Assembly (NCBI RefSeq): GCF_900217795.1
Contig: NZ_OBMQ01000004.1
Coordinates: forward strand, 124,001-188,000
Direction of reading: 5' to 3'
Length of the DNA: 64,000 bases
Origin: Ureibacillus xyleni
GTDB taxonomy: Bacteria > Bacillota > Bacilli > Bacillales_A > Planococcaceae
Shown: positions 16,181-24,351 of the stretch, piece by piece
Layout of the letters: each line of letters starts with the position of its first letter
Position numbering within the stretch: position 1 is the first letter of the stretch
Notes under the pieces: generated by a model
What the model was told of the DNA's origin: nothing
Seen by the model: the letters and a program-made list of their open reading frames with translations, nothing else
Database searches by the model: none
Program-made: the position numbers and the translations under genes

Positions 16181-16816
16181 GTGCAGCAATTGAACATTCT
16201 CATTGTTGGTGCAAATGGTCAAACAGGAAGGCAATTAATAAAAAACATTACTGAGCACAATCATCATATGGCTGTTGCTTTAGTTAATAATGCTGTCCAA
16301 CAAGCATATTTTATCGATATGGGAATTGACACACGAATTATCAACCTTGACCAAAAAGTAACGGAAATTGTAAAGGTTTTAAAAAATATTAATGCACTTG
16401 TTATTATAGGTAGCCTCGATGAAAAGAACAAAGAAACGCTCATTGAGATTGATGACATGCTGAAACTAATGGATGCAGCGACATATGCTGGAGTAAAACG
16501 GTTTATTTACCTCAGTACTTTTGAAACGCGGGAAATACCACTTTATTTCCGTCCAATATTCATTCAAAATCATTATATTGAAAAATGGTTAAAAATATCT
16601 CGGTGTCATTATACAATTATTCATGCAGGAACGTTGGTTGACAAAAAGGGGACAGGGCTTGTTGAAGTTGGCCCAAATATTCAACACAGGGAAATTGCAA
16701 AAGAAGATGTCGCGAAATTTATTTTAGCTTGTTTAGAAAGTGACGCTACCATTTGCAAAGAAATAAAAGTTGTATCAGGAAAAATCCCGATACAACAAGT
16801 GATAAGCTCTATTTAA
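16181..16816 (+). CDS. NAD(P)-binding Rossmann protein, atypical SDR (211 aa)
   Basis: The N-terminal dinucleotide-binding motif is ILIVGANGQTGRQL (GxxGxxG at residues 10-16). Further on, the atypical-SDR features FIYLSTFET, HYIEKWL and TIIHAGTLVD are present. It is similar to the YhfK/NmrA-like reductase or regulatory group, with substrate unknown. The start is uncertain: GTG 16181 is only 2 nt from AAAGG, while TTG 16190 has 11 nt. The stop region overlaps the stop of the convergent TetR gene by 4 bases. Confidence 0.8.
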   Translation: MQQLNILIVGANGQTGRQLIKNITEHNHHMAVALVNNAVQQAYFIDMGIDTRIINLDQKVTEIVKVLKNINALVIIGSLDEKNKETLIEIDDMLKLMDAATYAGVKRFIYLSTFETREIPLYFRPIFIQNHYIEKWLKISRCHYTIIHAGTLVDKKGTGLVEVGPNIQHREIAKEDVAKFILACLESDATICKEIKVVSGKIPIQQVISSI

Positions 16817-17382
16817 GTGATTCCTTTCATCACTTGGTTAATTAATGAATCAACATAAGTTGAATCGACTTCTTTTTTATAAATTAATAGTCGAAAGTAA
16901 ACAGGGCCATAAAACATATCTAAAACAATGTCTAAATGGATTGAAGGTTGGATTTCCCTTTGTGCAATTGCCGCTTTTAACAGTATTCGGGATTCTTCAC
17001 GGCGAGGCTTTAAATATTCCGTATAAAATTTATTGGCAAGTTCGGAATTTACGCCACTTTCTGCAACAAGAGAGATGATTGTTCTTCCTAGAGAACTATT
17101 TAGCACGCTAGATAGGTTGTATAAATGTTGTCTGAAATTTTCACGGAATGTAGTATTTTCATGAAATTTCAAATTTGAATTGACCGACATTAAAAAGGCA
17201 TCAAGAACTAAAAAAGTTTTATGACTCCACCAACGATAAATGGTCGCTTTCCCAACTCCAGCTGTATTTGCAATTCTTTCAATTGTTAAATCAGAAAAGG
17301 GTGTTTCTTCAAGCAACTGAATGACAGCTTGCAAAATCGCCGTTTTGGATGCTTCACTCCGCGGTCTTCCAATACTTTTCAT
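16813..17382 (-). CDS. TetR/AcrR family transcriptional regulator
   Basis: The N-terminal helix-turn-helix is SDLTIERIANTAGVGKATIYRWW (about residues 34-56), diagnostic of TetR repressors. The C-terminal ligand domain is typical in length (about 189 aa in all). The ATG at 17382 has GAGGGG 7 nt upstream. An earlier ATG at 17397 overlaps the permease stop as ATGA and is an alternative. It lies directly behind the permease gene, so it is probably the second gene of that operon and may control it through the palindrome at 18722. The ligand is unknown; a nucleobase is the simple guess from context. Confidence 0.9.
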   Translation of the reverse strand: MKSIGRPRSEASKTAILQAVIQLLEETPFSDLTIERIANTAGVGKATIYRWWSHKTFLVLDAFLMSVNSNLKFHENTTFRENFRQHLYNLSSVLNSSLGRTIISLVAESGVNSELANKFYTEYLKPRREESRILLKAAIAQREIQPSIHLDIVLDMFYGPVYFRLLIYKKEVDSTYVDSLINQVMKGIT

Positions 17383-17393
17383 CTTCACACCCC

Positions 17394-18683
17394 TCATTTA
17401 GTCTTCCAAACATGTTCTAATATTAGTGCAGTGATTAATCCGACCATAACCCCATTGCTAATAACATATTGCAATAATGGTGGAAAGGCGGAAATTACCA
17501 CTTCAGGTAAAAACATCACGCTAATGCCTAAAGATAAAGAGATGCTTAAAATAGTGATGCGTCTTTGGTCGAGTGGTTCTTTGAGTACTGTACTTATTCC
17601 AATTCCCGCCATCGTTGTATACGAAGCAAGCATGGCACCATTGGCAATCGGTCCTGGAAGCATTGCGAAAATCGTATAAATGGAAGGGAAAAAAGCAATG
17701 AAAGCTAAAAGGAAACTCGCGATGATGTAAGGTTTCATTTTATTTTGCCCTGTCATTTGTACAAAACTTGCCGTAACTGTATATGGGACTACACCGACGA
17801 CCGAAAAGATTGCGGAAATGATAGTGTTGGCACCACTGATGACGCCTGCACTTTTTAAAGTACCTTCCTTTCGATGTTCGTTTTGGGTGCTTAAAACATG
17901 CTTCATTGCCGCGATACTAGCAATAATACTTAAAATTAAAACAATTGCAACGAGAATCGCTGAAACAATCATACTAGTATCAATTTTAGGTGGTCCCCAA
18001 GCGAAAATTTCGGGAAATGAAATGATGGAGTCTTTTTTAGGAAATGAATGCGTACCAAAGAACAAAATAAATAGAACTGATCCAATCACCATTCCAATGA
18101 GAACAGCATAACTTTTTAGCCAACCTTTCCCCCAAACTCCTAGAAAAAGAACAAGTAGAAACGTACCAAAAGAGAGAAGAACCACGCCCATTTGGATGGA
18201 CGTAGACGTTGGATTCACATCAAACATCCCCTCTAGAAATATGCTACACAATTGAAACCCGAGAATTGTTAAGTAAACACCATTTACTAATGGTGTAAAA
18301 TATGTGAGTAATTTTGTCATCCATCCGGTTATGCTTACAACTAACAGAATGATTCCTGCTAAAATCATCGCACCTTCTAGCAACTGTAATGAATTGTTGA
18401 CGTGACTAACCCCTTCAATCATTGCCATCTGACCCATTAATGTAAAAATGGCGAGCCAAATTCCTGCTGGTCCATCTGGTATCGGGAGGCGATGTCCTAA
18501 AAAGCCAGATAATAAACTAGAGAGGCCAACTACAAAAAATGTTCTTTGCATTAGACCGGAAATTTCTTCTGGTGGAAGTTGAAAAACTTGCCCAACGATA
18601 ATGGGGATGGTTAACGAATTTGCTAGTAAGAAAATAAACCATTGTAGTGCGCCAATACTTGTGTCTAACTTTGATAGTTTCAT
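17394..18683 (-). CDS. NCS2-family uracil/xanthine permease-like transporter (429 aa)
   Basis: About 12-14 transmembrane helices. The region LPIPDGPAGIWLAIFTLMGQ is the NCS2 re-entrant segment, and the later VVGVVPYTVTASFVQMTGQ and AMLPGPIANGAMLASYTTM correspond to the substrate-site loop. It probably imports a purine, pyrimidine or a related compound with protons or sodium. It is diverged from PbuX/PbuG/PyrP, so the substrate cannot be named. It is the first gene of a two-gene unit with the TetR regulator (4-base overlap if the earlier TetR start is used). Confidence 0.85.
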   Translation of the reverse strand: MKLSKLDTSIGALQWFIFLLANSLTIPIIVGQVFQLPPEEISGLMQRTFFVVGLSSLLSGFLGHRLPIPDGPAGIWLAIFTLMGQMAMIEGVSHVNNSLQLLEGAMILAGIILLVVSITGWMTKLLTYFTPLVNGVYLTILGFQLCSIFLEGMFDVNPTSTSIQMGVVLLSFGTFLLVLFLGVWGKGWLKSYAVLIGMVIGSVLFILFFGTHSFPKKDSIISFPEIFAWGPPKIDTSMIVSAILVAIVLILSIIASIAAMKHVLSTQNEHRKEGTLKSAGVISGANTIISAIFSVVGVVPYTVTASFVQMTGQNKMKPYIIASFLLAFIAFFPSIYTIFAMLPGPIANGAMLASYTTMAGIGISTVLKEPLDQRRITILSISLSLGISVMFLPEVVISAFPPLLQYVISNGVMVGLITALILEHVWKTK

Positions 18684-18721
18684 AGAGAATTCCTCACAAT
18701 TTGGAAAGTTTACACAATTAT

Positions 18722-18741
18722 AAAACGAGACGTATCGTTTT
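18722..18741. promoter_or_regulatory. Palindromic operator, probable TetR site
   Basis: AAAACGA-g-ACGT-a-TCGTTTT, with 7-bp arms around a self-complementary ACGT centre. It lies 39 bp upstream of the permease-tetR unit and about 140 bp upstream of the divergent GTPase gene. Confidence 0.65.
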
Positions 18742-18879
18742 GTATATATTATTTATTTGTGTGTTTAATAGATAATAATATTATGTCTACTAAAATAATT
18801 TGCGGGTTTTTATTTTTGGTTTGGGTTACTTTACATCTGTTACAATAACGTTATGAAATTAGTGGAAAAGAGGATTTTT

Positions 18880-20826
18880 ATGTTTAAAACAATTGGGGTA
18901 CTTGCTCACGTTGATGCGGGGAAAACAACTTTTTCAGAGCAACTCCTTTACCATACACAAAGTATAAAAGAAAGGGGACGAGTGGATCACCAAGATGCCT
19001 ATTTAGATAATCATAGCATTGAACGTAGACGGGGAATTACGATCTTTGCTGAGCAAGGTCGAATTCAGTTTAACGGAGATACTTATACGTTAATTGACAC
19101 ACCTGGACACGTCGACTTCTCTCCTGAAATGGAACGTGCTATTAGTGTGATGGATTATGCAATTTTAATTATTAGTGCAGTTGATGGAATTGAAGGTCAT
19201 ACGGAAACGGTTTGGCACTTGTTACGACAACATCATGTTCCCACGTTTATTTTTTTGAATAAAATTGATCGTGACGGAGCAAGCATTGAAAACGTAATGA
19301 AAGAAATCCAAAAAGACTTTTCTGAAGATGCTTTTTATTTGGCTGAGCCGCTCAATGAAAACTATCTACCAGAAGACGTATTGGAATGGATTGCAGAACG
19401 TGATGAATTTCTTCTAGAGCAATATATGGAAGGCGATATTGAGTACGCTGCTTTCTTTACAAAACTACAAGAAATGATAAAGGATGAACGAGCATTTATT
19501 TGTATGGTTGGTTCCGCATTGAAAGATATCGGAGTGAAGGAATTTTTCGAGCAACTTGCGATTTTAACTCCTACGAACTATCAAAGTGATGGTCCGTTTC
19601 AAGGGAAAGTTTTTAAAATTCGGCACGATGAACTGAATCAACGAATTACGTTTATCAAGGCGCTGAATGGAACTTTACATGTTCGAGATGAGATTCATTA
19701 TGATGAAGTGTCGGAAAAAGTTACTGAAATCCGGCTTTATAACGGCAATAAATTTGATGCCGCGCAACAGGTTGAGGCGGGGGAAATATTTGCGGTAAAA
19801 GGATTGTCGGGAGCAGAAATTGGTGATATGGTTGGCGGAAACTTTGCTCGAGATGAATTTGAACTTGTGCCCACATTGCAAGCAAAAGTTGTTTATTCAG
19901 GTACTGAACATATTAAGGAAATATTACGTTACTTCCGAATGTTGGAAGCAGAAGAACCAACATTGCGTGTGGTGTGGAGTGAAAAATTTCAAGACATTCA
20001 TGTTCACGTCATGGGGGTTATTCAACTTGAAGTGTTGATTGAGGTGGCGAAAGAACGATTTCAAATTGATATCGTGTTTGAGGATCCGAAAATTTTATAC
20101 ATGGAAACGATTAATAATTGTGTAACGGGTTATGGACATTTTGAGCCACTGAAACATTATGCGGAAGTTCATTTGAGAATGGAACCTGCACCTAGAGGTA
20201 GTGGACTCAAGTTTGAAAATGCTTGCCACGCGGATGATTTATCAGTTGGTTATCAACGCTTAATTGAGAAGCATTTGTTTGAACGAGATCATCATGGGTT
20301 ATTAACCGGTTATCCGATTACAGATATTGGTTTTACGTTGCTAACAGGACGAGCTCATAACAAGCATACGGAAGGTGGAGATTTCCGTGAAGCCACTTTC
20401 CGCGCACTTCGCCAAGGTCTTGAACAGGCAGAAAATGTTTTACTAGAACCATACTACCGCTTTAAGATGAAGGCAGAATTGACTCATCTAGGTCGCATGA
20501 TGACAGACATTCAGCAAGCAAGTGGCACCTTTGAAACTCCTGAAATGAATGAGAATCAAGTCACTGTTATGGGGAGAGCACCTGTTTCGACCTTTATGAA
20601 CTATAGTACGATTTTTGCCGCTTATACAAACGGTAAAGGAGCGCTGTCACTTCAATTTGACGGCTATGATCTTTGTCATAATGCAGAAGAAGTGATTGAA
20701 CAAATTGGCTATAGGAAAGATGCTGATCCCGAGTATTCTTCTTCAAGTATTTTTTGTGCAAAGGGGAAGGGCTATTCTGTACCATGGAATGAGGCGGAAG
20801 CGGCGATGCATTGTTTGAAAAAGTGA
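18880..20826 (+). CDS. EF-G-like translation GTPase of the TetM/TetO superfamily (648 aa)
   Basis: A ribosome-dependent GTPase related to the tetracycline ribosomal protection proteins. G1 is AHVDAGKT (residues 9-16), followed by RRRGITIF (switch I), DTPGHVDF (G3) and NKID (G4); EF-G-like domains II-V follow. The length is close to TetM (639 aa). In the domain IV loop where TetM/TetO have YSPVST, this protein reads AHNKHTEGG before DFREATFRAL, so the loop that displaces tetracycline is not conserved. It may therefore be a housekeeping or stress factor. The ATG at 18880 follows AAAAGAGGA; an ATG at 18853 lacks a site. Confidence 0.88.
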   Translation: MFKTIGVLAHVDAGKTTFSEQLLYHTQSIKERGRVDHQDAYLDNHSIERRRGITIFAEQGRIQFNGDTYTLIDTPGHVDFSPEMERAISVMDYAILIISAVDGIEGHTETVWHLLRQHHVPTFIFLNKIDRDGASIENVMKEIQKDFSEDAFYLAEPLNENYLPEDVLEWIAERDEFLLEQYMEGDIEYAAFFTKLQEMIKDERAFICMVGSALKDIGVKEFFEQLAILTPTNYQSDGPFQGKVFKIRHDELNQRITFIKALNGTLHVRDEIHYDEVSEKVTEIRLYNGNKFDAAQQVEAGEIFAVKGLSGAEIGDMVGGNFARDEFELVPTLQAKVVYSGTEHIKEILRYFRMLEAEEPTLRVVWSEKFQDIHVHVMGVIQLEVLIEVAKERFQIDIVFEDPKILYMETINNCVTGYGHFEPLKHYAEVHLRMEPAPRGSGLKFENACHADDLSVGYQRLIEKHLFERDHHGLLTGYPITDIGFTLLTGRAHNKHTEGGDFREATFRALRQGLEQAENVLLEPYYRFKMKAELTHLGRMMTDIQQASGTFETPEMNENQVTVMGRAPVSTFMNYSTIFAAYTNGKGALSLQFDGYDLCHNAEEVIEQIGYRKDADPEYSSSSIFCAKGKGYSVPWNEAEAAMHCLKK

Positions 20827-20836
20827 TTTGGATTTA

Positions 20837-21005
20837 TTTCCCGAGCGAAAGAATGTATTTCCCGGACGAAACGGTGGATTTCCCGAGCAAAACAGTATTT
20901 CCCGGACGAAACGGTTAATTTCCCGAGCAAAACAGTATTACCCGGTCAAAACGAGTCATTTCCCGAGCAAAACACTCTATTTCCCGGTCAAAACAAGTTT
21001 GCTCG
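20837..21005 (+). repeat. Array A: eight ~21-bp units, core TTTCCCG(A/G)(G/A)C(A/G)AAAC
   Basis: Unit starts fall at 20837, 20858, 20879, 20898, 20919, 20938, 20959 and 20980, giving spacings of 21, 21, 19, 21, 19, 21, 21. Odd units read CCCGAGC and even units read CCCGGAC or CCCGGTC, in strict alternation. The array starts 11 bases after the GTPase stop. The terminal TTTGCTCG (20998-21005) is the reverse complement of the CGAGCAAA core of unit 7, so the end can fold into a hairpin followed by CATTTT. A 61-codon frame through it is a by-product of the 21-bp pitch. Confidence 0.85.
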
Positions 21006-21073
21006 CATTTTAAATAATCTCTCAAACTTGAATAATCAGAAAACTATGCTAGAATGAACATAATTAGAATATT

Positions 21074-21157
21074 TGCAGGGGGGGCACTCGTGCCTGAGAA
21101 GGTTAAAACCTGACCCTTTGAACCTGTTCGTTAGTACGATCGTAGGGAGCAAAGTAC
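21074..21157 (+). promoter_or_regulatory. TPP (thi-box) riboswitch
   Basis: Contains the diagnostic CTGAGA of the pyrimidine-sensing helix and the segment ACCTGACCCTTTGAACCTG of the pyrophosphate-sensing helix, closed by the G-run at the 5' side and GTAGGGAGC at the 3' side. It senses thiamine pyrophosphate and precedes tenA-thiM-thiD-thiE. Confidence 0.95.
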
Positions 21158-21163
21158 AAATTT

Positions 21164-21188
21164 AGCATAAGTGTATGCTTATTTTTTT
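21164..21188 (+). terminator. First leader terminator after the TPP riboswitch
   Basis: AGCATA/TATGCT with loop AGTG, followed by TATTTTTTT. This is the likely regulated terminator. Confidence 0.75.
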
Positions 21189-21199
21189 ACTGTACATGT

Positions 21200-21230
21200 A
21201 GCTCTCCATTTTTTGGAGGGCTTTTTCTTT
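21200..21230 (+). terminator. Second terminator-like hairpin in the thi leader
   Basis: AGCTCTCC pairs with GGAGGGCT over 8 bp and is followed by TTTTTCTTT. It is an additional intrinsic terminator between riboswitch and first gene. Confidence 0.7.
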
Positions 21231-21283
21231 GCCAAATATCTCTAATTGCTAACTAACCGTAAATCAGACGAAGGGAGCAATTT

Positions 21284-21349
21284 ATGAAGAGAAGCGCCTA
21301 CTCGTCATCATATGAGAAGGGCGTTTTTTGTTTTCCTACGTCCATTTAG
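21284..21349 (+). CDS. Possible 21-codon leader peptide ahead of tenA
   Basis: ATG with AGGGAGC 5-6 nt upstream encodes MKRSAYSSSYEKGVFCFPTS plus a final Ile. The stop TAG abuts the AGGAGG ribosome site of tenA. The ORF spans a third hairpin (21295-21323, CGCC/GGCG with CTC/GAG, followed by six Ts), so a translating ribosome would disrupt that hairpin. The arrangement resembles translation-coupled attenuation. Coding is unproven. Confidence 0.4.
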   Translation: MKRSAYSSSYEKGVFCFPTSI

Positions 21350-21362
21350 AGGAGGAAGAAAG

Positions 21363-22046
21363 ATGACATTTTGTGAAGAAGTTCGAAAAGAAACAGATTT
21401 GTATTGGGAAGGAAGCTTCAACCATCCTTTTGTAAGAGGTTTGGTAGATGGTAGTCTTCCAATCGAAAAATTTAAGTATTATATGTTGCAAGATGCTTAT
21501 TATTTAAAGCACTACACAAAAATATTAGCCATCGCAGCTTCAAAATCTCACACGAATGATGAAATTACTTATTTTTTAAATTCTGCGCGTTTTATCAATG
21601 AAGCAGAACTGGAATTGCATCGAACGGTTTTCAAGGAATTACAAGTATCTGAAGAGGAAATTGAACATTTTGATCCAGCTCCAGCTGCTTATAACTATGT
21701 AAGTCATATGTATAATGCGGTTCATAATGGGGATGTGGCAGAGGCCTTTGCAGCGATGTTCCCATGTCCGTGGTTGTATCAAGAAATTGGCGAAAAATAT
21801 AAAGATGCCAAACCTGGAGTGAAGTTATATGAAGAATGGATTGCGATGTATAGTAATCCGGAATTTAAAGAATCCATTGAAAATCAAAAAGCGATGATGA
21901 ATCGATACGCAGAACAGAATCCAGAAAAAATACGAGTATTTAAATCCCACTTTTTAAAGAGTTGTTATTATGAATGGAAGTTTTGGGAAATGCCTTGGAC
22001 ACTAGAAAATTGGGAGCAGGAGGTAAAACAATATGACTTTGTCTAA
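21363..22046 (+). CDS. tenA: Aminopyrimidine aminohydrolase (thiaminase II)
   Basis: Hydrolyses aminopyrimidine breakdown products of thiamine to recover the HMP pyrimidine. The 227-aa all-helical TenA fold is clear from FNHPFVRGLVDGSLP, YYMLQDAYYLKHYTK, the catalytic-cysteine motif AAMFPCPWLYQEIG and the C-terminal SCYYEWKFWEMPW with the conserved Glu. The ATG at 21363 follows GAGGAGGAAGAAAG; the upstream in-frame start at 21312 lacks a site and lies inside the leader. It is the first gene of the thi operon and overlaps thiM by 14 bp. Confidence 0.95.
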   Translation: MTFCEEVRKETDLYWEGSFNHPFVRGLVDGSLPIEKFKYYMLQDAYYLKHYTKILAIAASKSHTNDEITYFLNSARFINEAELELHRTVFKELQVSEEEIEHFDPAPAAYNYVSHMYNAVHNGDVAEAFAAMFPCPWLYQEIGEKYKDAKPGVKLYEEWIAMYSNPEFKESIENQKAMMNRYAEQNPEKIRVFKSHFLKSCYYEWKFWEMPWTLENWEQEVKQYDFV

Positions 22047-22794
22047 AATCCGTGAAAAGAACCCGCTTGTACATTGTATTACAAACTATGTTGTTGCAAA
22101 TTTTACAGCAAATGGCTTACTTGCAATTGGGGCATCTCCTGTAATGGCTGATGAAGTGGAAGAAGTCGAGGAAATGGTGTCGATTGCAAGTGCTCTATTA
22201 ATTAATATTGGGACGCTTAATACTAGAACGCTAGAGTCCATGATAAAAGCTGGAAAAAAGGCAAATGAGCTTAATATTCCTGTTGTGCTTGATCCAGTTG
22301 GTGTTGGGGCGACAACATTCCGACAACTTGCTGTGGCTAAAATTTTAAAAGAAGTTGATATTCAATTAATCCGCTGTAACCCTGGAGAACTAGCTTCACT
22401 TGCAGGTGTAACTTGGCAAGCAAAGGGCGTTGATAGTGGAGAAGGCGAAATGGACGTCCAAACGGTTGCTCAGCAAGTGGCATCCAAATTCGATTGTCTA
22501 GTAATTGTTACCGGCGAGTCTGATTACTTAACGAATGGCGAAAAGGAACATTGGATTTCAGGTGGACATGTTCTTATGACACAAGTGACAGGTACAGGCT
22601 GTTTATTAAGTGCGATTTGTGCAGCAACTTTAGCACTTGAAGGCGACCCAGTATCCAATTTATTTGAAACGTTAACTGACTACAAACGTGTCGCAGATAT
22701 TGCCAGTGAGCATCTTTTACTCGGGTCATTCCAAGAAAACGTGTTAAATGAATTACATTCGATTTCAAGAGGTGCTGTGGAATGGACGTTGTAA
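22033..22794 (+). CDS. thiM: Hydroxyethylthiazole kinase
   Basis: Phosphorylates the thiazole alcohol salvaged from thiamine. A ribokinase-like fold of 253 aa with HCITNYVVANFTANGLLAIG near the N terminus, VVLDPVGVGATTFR, the substrate loop IRCNPGELASLAG and the anion-hole motif VTGTGCLLSAICAA, where Cys is the expected catalytic-site residue. The gene overlaps tenA upstream and thiD downstream, which indicates translational coupling in one operon under the TPP riboswitch. Confidence 0.96.
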   Translation: MTLSKIREKNPLVHCITNYVVANFTANGLLAIGASPVMADEVEEVEEMVSIASALLINIGTLNTRTLESMIKAGKKANELNIPVVLDPVGVGATTFRQLAVAKILKEVDIQLIRCNPGELASLAGVTWQAKGVDSGEGEMDVQTVAQQVASKFDCLVIVTGESDYLTNGEKEHWISGGHVLMTQVTGTGCLLSAICAATLALEGDPVSNLFETLTDYKRVADIASEHLLLGSFQENVLNELHSISRGAVEWTL

Positions 22795-23603
22795 TGACAA
22801 TTGCGGGCTCTGACAGTGGGGGTGGAGCAGGCATTCAAGCAGATATAAAAACATTCCAAGAGTTAAAAGTATTTGGAACTTCGGTAATCACGGCATTAAC
22901 GGCTCAAAATACATTAGGTGTGGAAGCTATTTTTCCGACCACTCCTGATTTTGTATCGCAACAAATGACAGCGGTTTTCAATGATTTTGATGTCAAAGCG
23001 TTAAAAACAGGCATGCTTTTTTCAGATGAAATAATTGAGTGCGTTGCCGACAAAATTCAAGAGATGGAACTTCAAATAGTAGTGGATCCCGTGATGATTG
23101 CAAAGGGAGGGGCTAGTTTATTGCAACAAGAAGCTGTCTACGCGTTAAAGACAAAATTGTTACCAATTGCTACGGTCCTAACGCCGAACATTCCAGAAGC
23201 TGAAGTGATTACTGGAATGACAATGAATACACAATCCGATATTCAACATGCTGCAGAATCAATTTTAGAAAAAGGTGTTCAATGTGTGGTCATGAAAGGT
23301 GGGCACCTTGAAGATGATGAGTTTGCAACAGATTCGGTGTTCCTTTCAAATGGCACCTCTTTTAAAATGTCGAGCAAACGCATTGCTACAAAACATACCC
23401 ATGGAACAGGCTGTACTTTTTCAGCTGCGATGACGGCATTTTTAGGAAAAGGTTTGTCGTTGCAAGAAGCAATACTTGAAGCGAAAAAATTTGTACAACT
23501 AGCCATTGAACATCCATTAAATTTAGGGCATGGGCACGGTCCAACAAATCATTTTGCTTATCAAAATCATCGGAATTACGAGGTGATGATAAGTGAAGCG
23601 TAG
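22782..23603 (+). CDS. thiD: Hydroxymethylpyrimidine (phospho)kinase
   Basis: Phosphorylates HMP and HMP-P to HMP-PP for coupling by ThiE. A 273-aa ribokinase-fold enzyme with TIAGSDSGGGAGIQADIKTF at the N terminus, VVDPVMIAKGG, LTPNIPEAEVITG and the C-terminal HTHGTGCTFSAAMTAFL. It overlaps thiM by 13 bp and thiE by 11 bp. ATG 22782 follows AGAGGTG; an alternative ATG lies at 22794. Confidence 0.95.
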   Translation: MDVVMTIAGSDSGGGAGIQADIKTFQELKVFGTSVITALTAQNTLGVEAIFPTTPDFVSQQMTAVFNDFDVKALKTGMLFSDEIIECVADKIQEMELQIVVDPVMIAKGGASLLQQEAVYALKTKLLPIATVLTPNIPEAEVITGMTMNTQSDIQHAAESILEKGVQCVVMKGGHLEDDEFATDSVFLSNGTSFKMSSKRIATKHTHGTGCTFSAAMTAFLGKGLSLQEAILEAKKFVQLAIEHPLNLGHGHGPTNHFAYQNHRNYEVMISEA

Positions 23604-24210
23604 TGATTTGGCAGTGTATTTTATAATGGGAACTGAAAATTGTAAGGAAAATCCTCTATCAGTTTTGGAAGATGCACTAAAATCTGGAATTACAATGTTC
23701 CAGTTGCGAGAAAAAGGGGCAAAAGCATTAAAAGGGGAAGCTTATGAAACATTTGCGTTAACCTGTCAAAGTTTATGTAAAGAGTATGCTATCCCGTTTA
23801 TTATAAATGATGATGTGGAACTGGCAATAAAAATCAATGCAGACGGTGTTCACGTTGGGCAAGAAGATAAGCCGCTAGCCCAAATTCGAGAACAATTGAA
23901 AGGAAAAATTGTGGGTGTTTCTGTTCACAATGAAGAAGAAATGAAGTTAGCAGTAGCAGGAGGGGCAGATTATGTTGGAATTGGCCCGATTTATGAAACG
24001 CAATCAAAAGCGGATGCCAAACCTGCTGCAGGAGTTTCATTTTTGTCGAAAGCACGTACGGATTATCCAGATTTCCCGATTGTCGGAATTGGCGGCATCA
24101 CGACCAACAACGCATTAGAAGTGCTCCGGGCAGGGGCAGATGGGGTTGCAGTGATTTCTGCCATTTGTCAAAGCTCAAACCGCGGTCAAACGATTAATCA
24201 ATTAAAATAA
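23593..24210 (+). CDS. thiE: Thiamine-phosphate synthase
   Basis: Joins HMP-PP and thiazole phosphate to thiamine monophosphate. A TIM-barrel enzyme of 205 aa with ITMFQLREKGAKAL, PFIINDDVELAIKINADGVHVGQEDK, VGVSVHNEEE, DYVGIGPIYETQSK and the C-terminal phosphate site VGIGGITTNNALEVLRAGADG. The GTG start follows GAGGTGATG. As the last gene of the operon it completes a salvage set. No thiazole-forming gene (thiO/S/G/F) or thiC is in the unit. Confidence 0.96.
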   Translation: MKRSDLAVYFIMGTENCKENPLSVLEDALKSGITMFQLREKGAKALKGEAYETFALTCQSLCKEYAIPFIINDDVELAIKINADGVHVGQEDKPLAQIREQLKGKIVGVSVHNEEEMKLAVAGGADYVGIGPIYETQSKADAKPAAGVSFLSKARTDYPDFPIVGIGGITTNNALEVLRAGADGVAVISAICQSSNRGQTINQLK

Positions 24211-24217
24211 ATTCTTT

Positions 24218-24250
24218 AAGTGTACAATTTCCGAGTTGTACACTTTTATT
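24218..24250 (+). terminator. Terminator of the thi operon
   Basis: A perfect 10-bp stem, AAGTGTACAA/TTGTACACTT, followed by TTATTTTATTTT. Confidence 0.92.
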
Positions 24251-24351
24251 TTATTTTGAATAGGCGAATCTCACACTTTAATAGTTTTCTACCTAAACAG
24301 GTTCTATTAAAATTCATATGCTTTAAGTAGAAGGCGAGGTGAATCATATAT

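Noticed and set aside
20828..21013. 61-codon ORF within array A
   Set aside because: It arises from a mostly 21-bp pitch, which is a multiple of three. It has no ribosome site and its residues are only repeats of FPxxN/K.
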